64,000 bases of DNA from Kappaphycus alvarezii (lineage: Eukaryota > Rhodophyta > Florideophyceae > Gigartinales > Solieriaceae), in contig NADL03000481.1 in assembly GCA_002205965.3 (NCBI GenBank), positions 1,426,001 to 1,490,000 on the forward strand. Reading direction: 5' to 3'. Within the stretch, counting starts at the first letter, position 1. The number at the start of each line of letters is the position of its first letter. Both the position numbers and the translations under genes were made by a program. This document shows, one piece after another, positions 43,850 to 55,689 of the stretch. The notes beneath the pieces are model-generated. The model did no database searches and was not told the origin of the DNA. It worked only from the letters and a program-made list of their open reading frames with translations.

Positions 43850-45533
43850 TACTCGCGTTCCCGGATTTTGACTCCCCTTTCGTGATTGAGACGGACGCTT
43901 CTTCGACTGCCCTAGGAGTGGTTCCCTCTCAAAAGAAAGAAGATGGAAAAGTGCATCCGGTAAAGTTCGCATCCCGGACAATGACGGATCAGGAACGTCG
44001 GTACAATACGACCGACCGGAAAGCACTTGCTTTAGTGTTCGCTCTCAAGAAGTTTCCTGTGTATCTGTTGTCCGACAGGCCGTTTGTGGTATATACGGAC
44101 CATAAGGCCCTGCAGACGGCTTTCAAGAAGAAGTATATAAATGGAAGGTTGGCAAGGTGTATGGATTTGATGGCCGAGTACGACTTCGAAATTAAGTATA
44201 GCCCTGGAAAGGCCAATGGGGCGGCTGATTATCTCTCTCGCAGACCCATCGTAGAATTTGAGTCTTCAAGGGAAGAAAAAGACACGAAGGGCCTCGCAGC
44301 GATGATCTATTGGGACGGCCCTAAACTATCTGGATTAGAGCCGGACCTCCTGGATATAACGAGGTTTCTGGCCGGGAAAAGTGTTCAAGAGACGGAACTG
44401 AAGAAAGAGACCGCCATACGAAGGAAAGAAAAGAGATTCATGATTTGGAACGACACTCTGTCCCGACGGGAGAAGGATGGACTGCCCGTTGTTCGGCCTA
44501 TCGGGCAGCGTGCCGAAATATTGACGACGTTCCACGATAATATCGGTCATCGGGATGCTTGTTCTACAAGGAAGTTAGTGAGGGATCGGTTTTGGTGGCC
44601 TGGGGTGTATCGGGACGTGATGGAACACGTCAGGGCAAGCACAGGCTGTCAACACGCTCGAAGGCTACCGACTTATCATACGAGTCTTAGAGTACCCGTT
44701 ACTGGCTTGTTCGAAACGTTTTCACGTTTTGCTTTGCGGGCCCTTTCAAGCCATCTCGGAAGGCAAAGAGGGTTGCTTTAATCGTGGTGGAGCACATGAC
44801 GGGCTGGCCGATAGCTTTTGCAACGGAAAGCTCCACCTCCGATGTTGTCATCGAGTTCGTTGAGAAAGAAATTATCGAGCTGTTCGGGCTCCCGAGGAGG
44901 ATAGTTTCGGATAACTCTACGGCTTTTATGACGGCTTCCGTCCAGGAGTTTATGAAGAAGCACGGGATCGATTGGTAGGCTGTCCTTCCGTACGCCCCTA
45001 TGGCCAATGGAAGGGCCGAGAGGACGGTATGGACTATAAAGCACGCATTCAAGAGGTCAGTTGTGCAGATTGGAGTTGGCTGGGCGGGGGCTATGCCGAA
45101 AGTCTTGTACGGGCGTGATCGTGGGGATGTCAACTCGCCGTTCCGATTAATGTATGGGATCGAGACGAGGATGATGGCAAGCGGCGCGATAGCCCTTCTG
45201 GGAGAGGCCAATCCAAGTCATCGCCTCGTCGAGATGTTGAGAGAAGCTAGCGTGAGGGTTGCTGTAGTGGAAAGGTCTCGCGCTCCGCGAAAGGATGAGG
45301 GGTAGGTCAAACGGTTCGAGCTTGGAGACCATGTGCTAGTAATGCATGGGACAGCATTCGGTAGAGCTCGGAAGTGGCCGGCGTTTGAGTCGTTTTACTA
45401 CGGACCGTGCAGTATAGTCAAGGGTAATAATCCGCGATACGAGCTGGTCTCGTCAACTAGTCGAGTGACCAGAAAGGCCATCCACGCGCGCCGGCTGGTA
45501 GGGTATACTAGGTTATCAAGGAAGCTCATTTAA
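43850..45533 (+). pseudogene. Gypsy RNase H and integrase segments
   Basis: RNase H: VIETDASSTALGVVPSQ near 43885, FVVYTDHKALQTAF near 44085 and GAADYLSRRP near 44220. Integrase zinc-binding region: GHRDACSTRKLVRDRFWWPGVY near 44550 and GCQHARRL. Catalytic core: HMTGWPIAFA (44795), VSDNSTAFM (44907) and the glutamate in PMANGRAERTVW (45000), separated from the preceding block by a TAG after GIDW. The C-terminal part (LGDHVLVMHGTAFGRARKW) ends at 45533. No chromodomain is seen here, unlike the second gypsy copy. Confidence 0.8.
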
Positions 45534-45540
45534 GGAGGAG

Positions 45541-47428
45541 AAACCCAGGGAGTTGGGGGTCACTACCAAGGAGCTATGGTTGAGATATAATTAGTAAAGG
45601 TACTAGCAGGAAAAAGAAATTGGACATTGGTGGAGGAAAACTAGGGCGAAATTGATAAGGGACGGGGGAGCCGACATCTAGAAAGAGCCTTATTCCGTCA
45701 CACAGGCGCCAGAGGATGTAGAGCCGTCGACAAGGAGGGAGTGGCTCACCAAGCCGATGAGGAGGAAAGACAAATAAGGGAACGAGAAAAAAGGGAGGGT
45801 AGTAAAAAGAGTTAAAGAAGGATTGTGTGGGACTGGACGGAGGCAAAAAGAACGAGAGGCGATGGGAGGCGGGCTGCTCGGGCCTAGATCACAAGGTGAG
45901 TAAGTCAGCCGGAGCCTCGAGAACCCTACTAATTCTCGTTCCTTTCCCTACCCTCTCTCCTTGTATTGGTAGTGGTTTTTCCCTTTATGAGACGAGGAGA
46001 GGGCGTCGTAGAGGAGAGTGGACTAGGAAGGAGGTACTGCTGAGTGGATAAGTTGGTTGAATGTGTGTAAGGACATCAAAGTGGACCCCGGGACGAGTAA
46101 GCAAATGTCGGTCTGAGTTATTGTCGGGGAAACCCAATGAGGAAATCAACGAAGGATGAGGCGTCTTTTGTGGTCCCGGAGAAGGTTTTCGGTGAGGAAG
46201 CGGGGGAATTTGCAAGTTTGGAGATTGCGGATAGGGATTCGGGGTGACCGAAGCTTAGAGGGGCTGTGGACGTTCCAAACTGAGATCAAGAAGGTGGTCC
46301 AGAGCTGGCGTTAAAGCAGTCTGTTCGTGGCAGTCTTGAGCGTTATGTGGGGAACGGAAGATGAAAGTAAGTAGAGGGTGTCACGGGAGGCCTGAGGATA
46401 TTTACGGCGGGTTGGTGTGGGTCAGCCAGAGGCGACGAAGAGGAGAGTATCATGACTGGAGAGGTGTGAGGAGGATTATATTGTTGAGAAGGCCCACAGG
46501 GAGGTGGTTGGAACGACACGCCAAGGGGGGCCCTCCACGAGTATACAAGCTGTTTAACAGCACGTTGGCGCTTCTCAAGAGGCAGGCAGGGAAGGTTGAG
46601 GGCGTGCCCAGTAGGTGGTGGCTTATGGGCTGGCCTCGGTTGAAAAAGGGATAACGGTGGTAAGATGGTAGGGTAGTGGAGGGGGAGTTTGCACTTGCCA
46701 ACTATGCACCCGTGTCGCACTTTGAAAGCACAAAGAACAAATCACAAATAACGAAAATTTGGTAAGGCACGTGCGACGTGTGTCGTTGGAAGCGATTCTG
46801 AAAAAACTAAGTAGCAAAATGTGGAAGTTGCACAAATCTCTGTAAGTAGGTGCTGACAGTACGCTACAGTTGGCGGTGTACACATATATTGTGACCTACC
46901 AATTTCGTCAGCAAGTTGCTGACGTATCGGTTACGTGGCCCATCAGGATTTAATCTCACTGTCCAGTTTCCGACAGCACAGTAGGTCTGTATGTTCATTG
47001 CGCGCGAAATTTCTCGAACCCTCTCCTACCGATATGGGGATCATCACCTTAATTTCCATTCCCCTCCACATGCCCAGACCTTACACAGCGCTCGGTCCGA
47101 CACGGCCGCCACCATCACCTCATCAGGCCTCGAACCCACTCAGTAGATGCTCCCCTCCCCTCTCAATGCCTTTGCTTTCTTCTTGATATTGAAAACCCAA
47201 AACATCCTTCAACACCACGCCGGCCATCATCATTTCCTGAGCTTTATCACATTACCTCTCCATCAGAAACTAAACTCTTGAGATTATTCGTGTTGTTGTT
47301 CTACGAAAGCTCCCCAACTTTCATATCCACTCTTCAGTCCCTCAAACACTACGCCTTCCCCTCCACCCTCTCGCCCCACCAAACATATCTTTTACTACCT
47401 CTCTGCCCTTTTTAAAATCCTCCGCTCT
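45541..47428. other. Unassigned DNA after the gypsy element
   Basis: Purine-rich on the + strand to about 46.7 kb, possibly the 3' LTR and beyond, but no second copy is available to define it. From about 46.9 kb it becomes C-rich. Open frames (46361-46654; 46343-46720 on the - strand) match nothing I know. Confidence 0.35.
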
Positions 47429-48380
47429 ATGCCCGATTTGAGAATTATGGCCTTGCTCATGCACCGGCATGAGCAGCAACAATTATCCACTCTGCCATTT
47501 AGAGACCAGTTGTCTCCTGAAGCCGCCCGTCGCCGTGACCGTCTAATTACGCGGCAGTGTTTAAGGATTCCGGCTATGTCTCCATTCAAGTTCCTTCTCT
47601 ATTCCACATGCGACCAATCATTTATCAATATGACAGGTCTGGACCATTCTGCGTTAACCAGGCTCCTTCTCCCTTTCACAGTTCTCTAAAGACGGTATAT
47701 TACGTACTCCAAAAACGGTATGGTAAAGGCTATTGCCGTTTAGAGAGAAGAGGAGAGGTCGGCCGAGGGCCATGAACGCCGCACATTGTTTAGTTCTTAC
47801 TCTTGCTTGGTACAGGACCAGAGGAGGATACTGGTCTCTTTGTATGCTATTTGGAATCACGAAATCTTTCTGCTCGCTGTTTTGACGGTTCGGTAGAAGG
47901 ATTTTGCTAAGAGCTATGTCATTAGAAGAAGAACCACTGGTAAAGATGCCGAACAAAGATAAAATGAAATATCAACCGGTAATTGCAGCAAGACACCCAC
48001 TATTATCATATTTGTGCGGAGTTTCTGACGGTTTCAAGTTTATTTCAAACAATCAGGTAACTATATGATACAAAACATGTTTTCATAATGGTTCTAAATG
48101 TGACTATTTCGTGAGTAAAGTGTTTGTTTTCCAGCCATGCGGCAACGTAATTGCTTGCGCAATAAATGCCGCCGGCAACATGAATGACTCTGCTATGGCT
48201 GAACGGCGAGGAGTGTACGAAAAACTACAGAAGTGTTTCGATGAGCATGGCGGCAAAATTGTAGTTGAATCTGCATTTTCGAAGAGAAGCTACCCCTTCC
48301 TGATTAAATCGGCACAAGATGAAATTTTTGCTCAAGCGGGAGAAGAATTTATATTGAACCGTCAAGCTACTGCCGCTTGA
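47429..48380 (+). pseudogene. Harbinger-like DDE transposase, broken
   Basis: Start MPDLRIMALLMHRHEQQQ. A second block in another frame reads AMNAAHCLVLTLAWYRTRGG (about 47770). The catalytic part follows: KTPTIII/HPLLSYLCGVSDGFKFIS (about 48000-48040), a single TGA near 48067, NGSKCDYFVSKVFVFQPCG, then NAAGNMNDSAMAERRGVYEKL and KIVVESAFSKRSYPFLIKS to 48380. The acids D (SDGF), D (NDSA) and E (VESAF) are present. I recall D at the last position as the more common residue in this group. Shifts before 48.0 kb and the TGA make it a pseudogene as read. Confidence 0.65.
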
Positions 48381-48704
48381 CAGGCATCTAAATGGGGAAT
48401 GAGGGATTTTCAATCATAATTTCCGAGAATGAAAGACAGATTTTTTCTGAAGAGCACAGAGAAAGAAAGATTATGTTGATCTGCGCCGTGCTCTTATTCA
48501 ATACCAGGTCGACCTATGTGGGAACTAACCAAATTCTCAGCACCAGTAATACCGCAAATGAGTGTAGAGGCAGACATGTTTTTAAGGGAAACATTTATGA
48601 TTTAAATTACTCGCTTTGCTTTGCATGAGTCGCATGTTACTAGAAACCATGGGCATAATCATCTCCAGAAAGAGCTCATTACGAAGACTCTCTTGCTAGC
48701 GATG

Positions 48705-49425
48705 CTAGCAAGCATCACGCCGGTCTTTTTCTCTCCATTTTGCCCCATCATCTCTTCTCTGCTGGTCCTGCAACATCATCATTTTTAAAACCTCATTAAA
48801 TGAGGAAGCTTCCGCAGCCTGCTGAGTTGATCTGCGTCTAAAGATTGGCCTTGAAGTCGATGACCGGGCCAATGGGTCTATCACAGTAGCACAACTTTCC
48901 TTCTGCGGAGTACTGGCAACAGTTCCCGTATCTTGAGGTTCCGTTTCTTCGGTCGAAAAAATTTCGTTCGTGATCACTTCGGCTTCCGCTCCATCTCCGA
49001 TATCTGCTCGTTCGGTCATGCGGTAAAGCACTTCTTTTGCGCGGTGAAAATCTCTAGGTATGGGTGGATCTCCTATAGGCACCTTTTAGCACTGTAAATA
49101 CGAAAATTTTCTCTTAAGAGTATCCAAAGTCATATTTTCGAGCGGGGGCGCATCTGAATGTTTTCCTGCACTTAATTCTTTTCTTCTGGCAGAGCGGTAA
49201 ACTTTCATTAAGAATATACAGAAAAAAGTCCACCTCTTTCCTAGTAAATGCAGTACCACGGGAGGATGCAGGGCCCGAACTTCCTTTTCCACTAATGTTT
49301 TTGGTGATTTTGAAAACCGGTTGCAAGGGCTTCTCTGTCCCTAAATTACTCTGTTGATCGAGGGTCTCGCGCAATTCTTTTTGTTGGATACGGATTGTTA
49401 TTTGGCGGGTGTTTTTGGTTAGCAT
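48705..49425 (-). pseudogene. Harbinger accessory Myb/trihelix-like protein, broken
   Basis: The - strand has FTRKEVDFFLYILNESLPL (SANT/trihelix-like helix), TLDTLKRKFSYLQC and, after a TAA, PIGDPPIPRDFHRAKEVL and MTERADIGDG. The GDP-x2-P...RAK...ERAD pattern is one I associate with DNA-binding partners of this transposase group. The C-terminus (FNEVLKMMMLQDQQRRDDG) is a charged helix. Partner role inferred from pairing and motif. Confidence 0.55.
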
Positions 49426-50315
49426 AATTGTAACTGAGTGAGGCTATATCGGTGATTCAGAAATGGAGCCCTCCAAAGGGCCACGAAAGCCAGCATAGTA
49501 ACGCTAATAGGGAGGACTCGGCAATTATGTCGGCTCATGGGTGTCTGGGCACTGGGTAGGAGTACCGGTACCTGATCCGATTCAATTCGATGTTGCATTG
49601 TTTACTTGAATGCCGGTTTCCTGCTGTATTGAAACGACTGTGGGGAAGGAAAATGGGAAAAGAGGAAGGGACAAGAGTCAATCTGGTGTTTTAAAAGGAG
49701 TTTAAGGGGTGGCGGAGGAAGGAGAAAAGCGATTTTTGAGTTATGGATTTGGTGTATACATTGTTTTGGGAGAGACTCCGAGGGTAGGAATATGAGGAAT
49801 TTGTTGTAAATGGTGATAAGAGGCCTAGCGATGACATCGTGGAGGAACAGTAAAAATGGAATGTTCGAATTTTCGAATAGCTTTCACGGGAGTAGCGCTT
49901 GGCGCGGAAAATTCGACACGATCGCTTTAAAGAGTGTGTCTCTGACCCTGCTGGCACAAAATTTGTGATTTGTGTCATGGACCAAAATTGCTCGACGGAG
50001 AGGGGGGTCTCAACCAAAGTTGCAGTGGGCATGTAAAAATCACTTGTCCCAAGTACAAGGAACAAAGTGGACCAATTGAAGTCCGAGTAGGGCAGGACAT
50101 CGGTACATGTAAGTAAGTTATTTCTAAAGCCCACCCCGACACGTTTCATCCCTAAAAAAATCCAAAGACACGGCATGAACATAAAATATTTCAAATGTAC
50201 CAGGGGCAAATAAAGAATTAAATTTCAGCAGGGCAAATACAATGCTGAAAACAGACATGTACCAAGTACAATATAAATACAATAAAAATCCAAACATGTA
50301 CTTCTACTAACCCAA
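49426..50315. other. Unassigned AT-rich DNA, possible left end of the hAT element
   Basis: A - strand frame (50209-49691) has no recognised domain. From about 50040 on, GTAC-containing words (AAGTACAAGG, GGTACATGTAAG, ATGTACCAAGTAC) resemble those at 52980-53215 beyond the hAT gene and may be subterminal transposase-binding repeats. CGACACGTTTC at 50137 recurs at 53218. Confidence 0.35.
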
Positions 50316-50395
50316 AAGGCCCTACAGCCTAGTGGGTACAAGTGGTACTTCACCGGAAAAAATCGTAGGTTCGAATCCGGAGCGTGCAGGCTAAA
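50316..50395 (+). other. tRNA-like Pol III promoter (SINE head or tRNA relic)
   Basis: An A-box-like CAGCCTAGTGGG (50325-50336) and a perfect B-box GGTTCGAATCC (50368-50378) are at tRNA-like spacing. The T-arm stem does not pair fully and no clean cloverleaf forms, so it is not a functional tRNA as read. It is best explained as the 5' part of a tRNA-derived SINE or an old tRNA copy. Confidence 0.5.
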
Positions 50396-50580
50396 ACCAC
50401 ACGATTAATCGTGTGTGGGTCAGTGGATACAAGGAACTGACGTTTGGATTCTGTTTCTAGACTGATGACCCGTATTGGTTTTACTACGAGCTATATCTTC
50501 TCCACCCTAGCACAGGGAATAGCTTTCGTTGCCAAGATCTCATGAGGCAAGGGCAAGTATCTAAATGTCATTCATTGCTT

Positions 50581-52854
50581 TCAATGTACGATTGGCAGTA
50601 CCGGGAAATATGCGATAGGGATTCCTCTGACGGCTAAATACACTTTTTTTTGCTGCTCGAACAAATCTTTAGCAATCTGAGATTCCTCCCCCACTAAAAA
50701 AAAGTCGCTAAACACTTCAACAATTCTAATAGTATCCTGATCGTCAGGAAATGAAGTAAAATTCTTGGGAATAGTCACGACATTGTTGATAGATGTATTA
50801 GAGATTCGGTTTCTAAGGGAAGTGCAAAGCCTACCTGCCAGACTGAACACACGCTCATTATCAATTCGAGTTGCAGGTATACCGAGAAAAAAACGGACTA
50901 AGTTGGCAACTGTTGGGAATATGGACTCCTTCTGCTGCATCCACTTGAGCTTTTCCGAATTAGTTCCGGCGTAAACTTCTCTCCTGTAAGTTTGAAGCTC
51001 AGCTTTCACAGAGTCCATGATACCTGATTCGCCCTCTCCGTCTTGTTGACAGTCAAGAAAGAAATACTCCACTTGATCATTGTGTGGCGACTGTATGGAC
51101 GTGCTTTCATTACTTAATTCGTTATCCGTTGCAGCAGTGCTCTTCTTTTTGACACTTACTTCTTCATCATATTGTTTCGCTATTGCCCTTGCCCTAGCTG
51201 GTTCTGACTTGTGAAGAGTCATCAACGTACACTTCATGTTCTTAAGCTCTAGAGCAAAGACGATGGCTATATAATGATGCAAGAATGTTCCGTGGATATC
51301 TTGAAATTGAAAGAATGGGCGCAGTATGTCTGCAAAAGACTCACGTACATCTGGTGAAATCTTTGACTCCATCATTTGAAGTTTCATATCAAAATCATCG
51401 CTTGGGCCAGGATGAGTTTGACAATTCTCTTCGAAGAACAGATAGACTTGCAGGATTTCATTAACTGCCTCACTTACAGACCAGTACATCTATTGACTTT
51501 TCAGGCTTCGAAATATTAGAGGTTCAAATGTTTCAACAATACACTGAACAACATCCCATGTCTCCTGAGTGGGAATTCGTTTCCGAGGATTTCTATCTGG
51601 CTGGAAACCAAAACATTTCGAGACAAAATCCTTGTATTGTAACATCATTCGCATCATGACAATGACGCTGACAAACCTCGTTTTAAGGGGAGTTTGAATC
51701 AGCCTTTGAGGAAGCCCTTCCTGCTCGCATGCATCATACCATGCTTTCTTTCCTTTCGAATACTTCTTTGTCCAGGTAATGCATTTCTGTAGTGAGCCTC
51801 TCGTCGTTTTCAACGAAAGGAGAGGAAGTCTTTCGCAAACATTTTTAGACAAAGCCGGATTACAAGCCCCGGACACAACATGGGCAAAGCATGTAGCTCT
51901 AAAACACCCTTTTGTATCGGCAGGTTCGAAAGACGTAATCGTTCAAAAAGCATCAGTGAATGCCTTTAGATTACTGCCCCCGTCTTTCACACAAGCTTGA
52001 TCAATATGGTTTGACGTGTTACTTAAACCATATTGATCAAGCTTCTCCATTAATACCATGCTCAAATCTTCGTCACTTGTGTTATCACATCCAATCAGAC
52101 AAACGTGAACCTGAACGTTTTCGAAATTCTTGTCAATACCATAGGCGATAAGATCAAAGATATCGTGGCATCCTCTACTCATCTAAAGATCAAACGAAGT
52201 ACTCACAGAATCTAGAGTAGACAATCTTTGCTTAACCATGCTTTCCTCAACATTCTTGATGAACTCAGGAATAATCTTCTCCCGAAATTTAGTTCTATCC
52301 TGAATTATAATTCTCGGATTGATGCTGTGTACAAAGCGAAGAAAGTCAGGATGCTCGACAAATTAAAATGGTATACCTGCTCTAGCGACCATGAGAACTA
52401 GATTCTTGTTGAATTCTTTCGCTGTTCATGGGGTTGGATTGTACTTTTGGTGCGTAGCAAGGATAGTCTGAACTTTCTTCAGTTTCTTCCTAACCGGTTC
52501 CCCTTTGTCATGCATCCTCTCAAATTCGCCCATCAGTTCGCTGTGGTTCTCTTCCAAATGGCGTCTAAACGAATTCGTTCCTGCATTGACCGTAAATGAG
52601 AATACGACTTTTCTGTCTCTCTTATTCAACGCTGAATGGTTCTGGAGATTCAAATTTTGAATCACCAACAGGCTTGTAGAATCCCCAAAGCAGGGCTTTT
52701 TTGCCAGCCCTCTTGTTTTCTTCCATGTTTCAGTTGCAATTTGAAGAATTCTGGAACCATTCGCGTCGCAAGTAGGTTTTGATCCGGTTTTTATGGCTTT
52801 TTGTTCTTGTTTTGCAGGAGGGGACGTTTGATGGTCGTTCATGGCGTCAGCCAT
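50581..52854 (-). mobile_element. hAT-type DNA transposon, transposase broken
   Basis: Transposase pieces on the - strand. 52854-52426 starts MADAMNDHQTSPPAKQEQ and holds a BED-finger-like helix (FRRHLEENHSELMGEF). 52182-51943 carries HDIFDLIAYGIDKNF and the region around NTSNHIDQACVKDGGSN. 51876-51490 includes TRFVSVIVMMRMML. 51489-50581 ends in the hAT dimerisation region, ATRIDNERVFSLAGRLCTSL followed by RNRIS. Stops and shifts separate the pieces. The expected metal-binding cysteines of the BED finger are not seen (FSFTVNAGT). The terminal repeats and 8-base duplication were not found with confidence. Confidence 0.8.
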
Positions 52855-53553
52855 CAGGCGTCTTGTTAGAAGTGATAGGTTGGGTATCAGGGTAGTTTTG
52901 CCGGCTGTCGATGTACCTGTTTCTACTTTGGCAGATTTGTGCAGGTGTCGAAAGAGGCTGTCAGATGCCCAAGAACATTATCGGCGGGCATTTATGTGTT
53001 GATTGGTACTGTTCTAGTCTATACATGGTACATGTGTAGTCTTTTCATTGTTTAGTACATGCCCAGGGCTCGTATATAATAAAAACAGGTACAAGTCCGG
53101 GCATTAATATTTTCATTTTCAATGTAGTGTAGCACAAGTACAGTACCAAGCCCTCCTTTTTTGGAACAAGTACATTTCCAATGTACCTGGACTTGTACTT
53201 GTTTATGTACCACGAACCGACACGTTTCCTACAACCCTGGTCTCAACCAGGAATACACATTTTGTATGTACACAAACCTTCAAATTTGTTTATTTGAGCG
53301 TTTGTGATTTGTGATTGTGTTTGGTCAACGGTGTTATGAACATAATTCCAAACAAAACGTTCACGGTGCTATTTTCGAACTTCTCCGACCGTGTTGTGGA
53401 GCTAGTGAAGCGCACGGTAATAGCTCTGGCCCGTTAAATCCCGGCTGGAGTACAAACCGTGACTTCGAACATTGACTCCCGTAACTATTTGAACTCATTA
53501 TCACCGCTTCCAGAGAAACCTCAGTCTAAGGAGGGGGGAAGATATGAATATTT
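52855..53553. other. Spacer between hAT and the chromodomain gypsy element
   Basis: Rich in GTAC words up to 53220, probably hAT subterminal DNA. It then includes CGACACGTTTC at 53218 and a CCTACAACCCTGG stretch that could be the hAT end on this side. A purine tract at 53527 precedes gypsy sequence. No gene. Confidence 0.35.
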
Positions 53554-53965
53554 TTGATGAAACTGTTCAGTCGGGAAGTAGAAATGTCGAAACAGGAAAG
53601 TCGGGAGAGAACTAGAAGCAATCCGTCAAGATCGGGTTTGAGGACGAGTCAGTTCGTGGATAAGTTTAACGCCTGTTATCGGAATTCCGGTAACCTCGGA
53701 TGTATCGCCGTGGCAAAAAACCGCATCGAATTAGAATCCGGCGCAAAGTAGGTGTATCAAGCGCCGTACAGATCAGGTCACCGATGTCGGGAACTTCAGA
53801 GAAAGGGTATCGACCAAATGATTGAGGATAAAGTCATATAGTCCGCACAGTCGGAGTGGGCAAGCCGCCGTCGTCCTGATACCGAAGAAAGACGGAAAGA
53901 TAGGCTTCTGGGTGGACTGCAGCCGACTTATCGTGGTCACTCATCGCGATACATACCCGATTGTA
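53554..53965 (+). pseudogene. Gypsy RT, first part
   Basis: RIELESGAK followed by a stop and VYQAPYRSG, KGIDQMIEDKVI, AQSEWAS and IPKKDGKIGFWVDCSRL through RDTYPI: the standard opening of a gypsy RT, over two frames with stops. The sequence then breaks off into inserted DNA. Confidence 0.78.
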
Positions 53966-54956
53966 GTGCAATGCGCGGTGCGCAGTTCTTCTCGTCTAGG
54001 AAAGGAACACTTTCAGACGATGAGGAAACCAAAACACACACCAAGACCCACAGGATGTTCGTTGTCCCTCTTTCTTTTTAAGCGCCTTTCGATGCAGTAG
54101 CACAGCTCGCTGATAGCGAGGAAAAGTTGGGCTGGAAGAGCGGGGGTGATTCCTTGGACGGCCGGACGGTATATTTGTCCTCCGGTTTGTAAAGCCGGAA
54201 CGTGGACCGCGGAATGCTAGAACCTTGATAAGGATCTATTCAAAAGAATCGTAGACACCATGGGTGTAATACTGGACAAAGAAGAAGTAACAGTGGGTCA
54301 ACAGTGCTGAATATCTCCTTTGGAGATAAGGATGTTGTCACAAACGACAACCTTGAATTTCCTATTTGTATATAGACGCCGGAGTCCGGGGCGCCAAGTT
54401 TGGCTCAATATCTTAAACAAAAAACAAAAGGGTTATTATAATATAGGATAGAGAGGGAGGAAGTAAAAAGGGGGACCCGGGCGGATAAACGTGGCCATAG
54501 CCAAAGTTGCCGTTGGCAAGATTTCTGCAAAGGCGGAAGTTAGGATACAATTTCAGAGCCAACACCGGGGTGTCTGTTTAATCTGGGACCCTAGTGGCCA
54601 AGTAAGAATAAATAGTAGTTAGCTAAGTTAGGGTCATCTGCGACGGCGGGGTGAGTAAAGTTAAGGTCAGCCAAGTAATGGAGATCCAATTTAGAGATAA
54701 GTAAAGTCAACACTTGGTCCAATAGGTTCCTACCAGTTGCGAACATATCAGGTCCATTATGGGGGCCGAATGGTTTGGACTGCAAGCCCTGAAACCCTCT
54801 CGGGTGGTTATACGGTACCAAGAGTAATAGTGGGCGACAACTGAAAAATTTCCTTACAGTACAGTACAGTGCCTGCTGATTAGCAGTGAATAAGGTCAAA
54901 AAAAGATCACCAAAATCAGCTCTGCCGATGACAGTACAGTGTGAGTGCCAATTGCA
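53966..54956. other. Foreign insert inside the gypsy RT
   Basis: RT stops after RDTYPI and resumes at about 54958 with PIPWVD...CVDSLGDATVFSTL. The intervening stretch of about 990 bases does not fit RT. It contains a host-type GTAC cluster (54857-54872 and 54929-54938) and no recognised gene. The first bases still resemble GAQFFS, so part of the RT may be duplicated at the left edge. It is too short and featureless to name. Confidence 0.6.
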
Positions 54957-55380
54957 CTACACCGATTCCGTGGGTGGACTAGTGCGTAGACTCACTCGGC
55001 GACGCGACTGTTTTCAGTACGTTAGAATGTAATTCGGGGGGCTGGCAAGTCGGAGTTACTGAGGAGGATCGGGATAAGACAACTTTTGTTACGCACTGTG
55101 GAAGTTACCGATTCTATCGGTTGCCTTTTTGGATTGAAAAAAGCCCCTGCAACCTTCCAACCGGCAGTGGATATCATCCTTTCCCGAGTGAAATGGCGGT
55201 TCGCGCTCGTCTACTCGACGACGGTGTCTACTCCAACAACCCGGAGGACCATTTTCGACACGTGCGGATAGTTATACATTTACTAACCGATTCCGGAGTC
55301 ATGCTGCGCGTGGAAAAGTGTTCGGTCTTCAATTCCGAAGTGGCGTACCTCGGTAACCGATCAAGCATTGGCAGCTCGAG
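54957..55380 (+). pseudogene. Gypsy RT, second part
   Basis: DSLGDATVFSTLECNSGGWQ (near 54990), DKTTFVTHCGSYRFYRLPF, APATFQPAVDIILSRVKW and EDHFRHVR. The expected YLDD region around 55210 is damaged (ALVYSTT / LLDDGVYS in neighbouring frames). Decayed. Confidence 0.75.
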
Positions 55381-55689
55381 GTGAATGAAAAGAACGCCGA
55401 CCCCATTATGAACGCCCGAACTCCGACGAAGTTGACGTAACTACGATCGTTCTTCGATATATGCAAAGTCTATCGCCGTTTCGTCCCGAATTTAGCCCGA
55501 ATCTCCGCACCGCTTATTCGGAAAACAAGGAAAGTTGAGTCGACCAAGTGGGATAATTTAGACGACGAGGAATATTCCGCTTTCTCGGAGTTGAAATAGT
55601 GCTAAGTCTCCTTTCCGATCTTCGCCTTGACGCATTTCTGTTCCCGGTATACCTTGGAAACTGAAGGTTGCGACTGTCAGGTCAGTTGT

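Larger units (their letters stand above)
40798..45540 (+). mobile_element. Ty3/gypsy retrotransposon, decayed, LTRs not recognised
   Basis: Domains in order gag, protease, RT, RNase H, integrase mark a Ty3/gypsy element. Many in-frame TAG/TGA stops and several frame breaks show decay. The left edge abuts host-type GTAC repeats with no LTR or primer-binding site visible. The right edge after 45540 is purine-rich, but no matching LTR pair was found. Confidence 0.88.
47429..49425. mobile_element. Two-gene Harbinger/PIF-like DNA transposon
   Basis: A DDE nuclease gene on the + strand (47429-48380) faces a Myb/trihelix-like gene on the - strand (49425-48705). This two-gene layout is characteristic of the Harbinger/PIF group. 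The ends and 3-base target duplications were not located by eye. Breaks are few compared with the LTR elements nearby. Confidence 0.65.
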
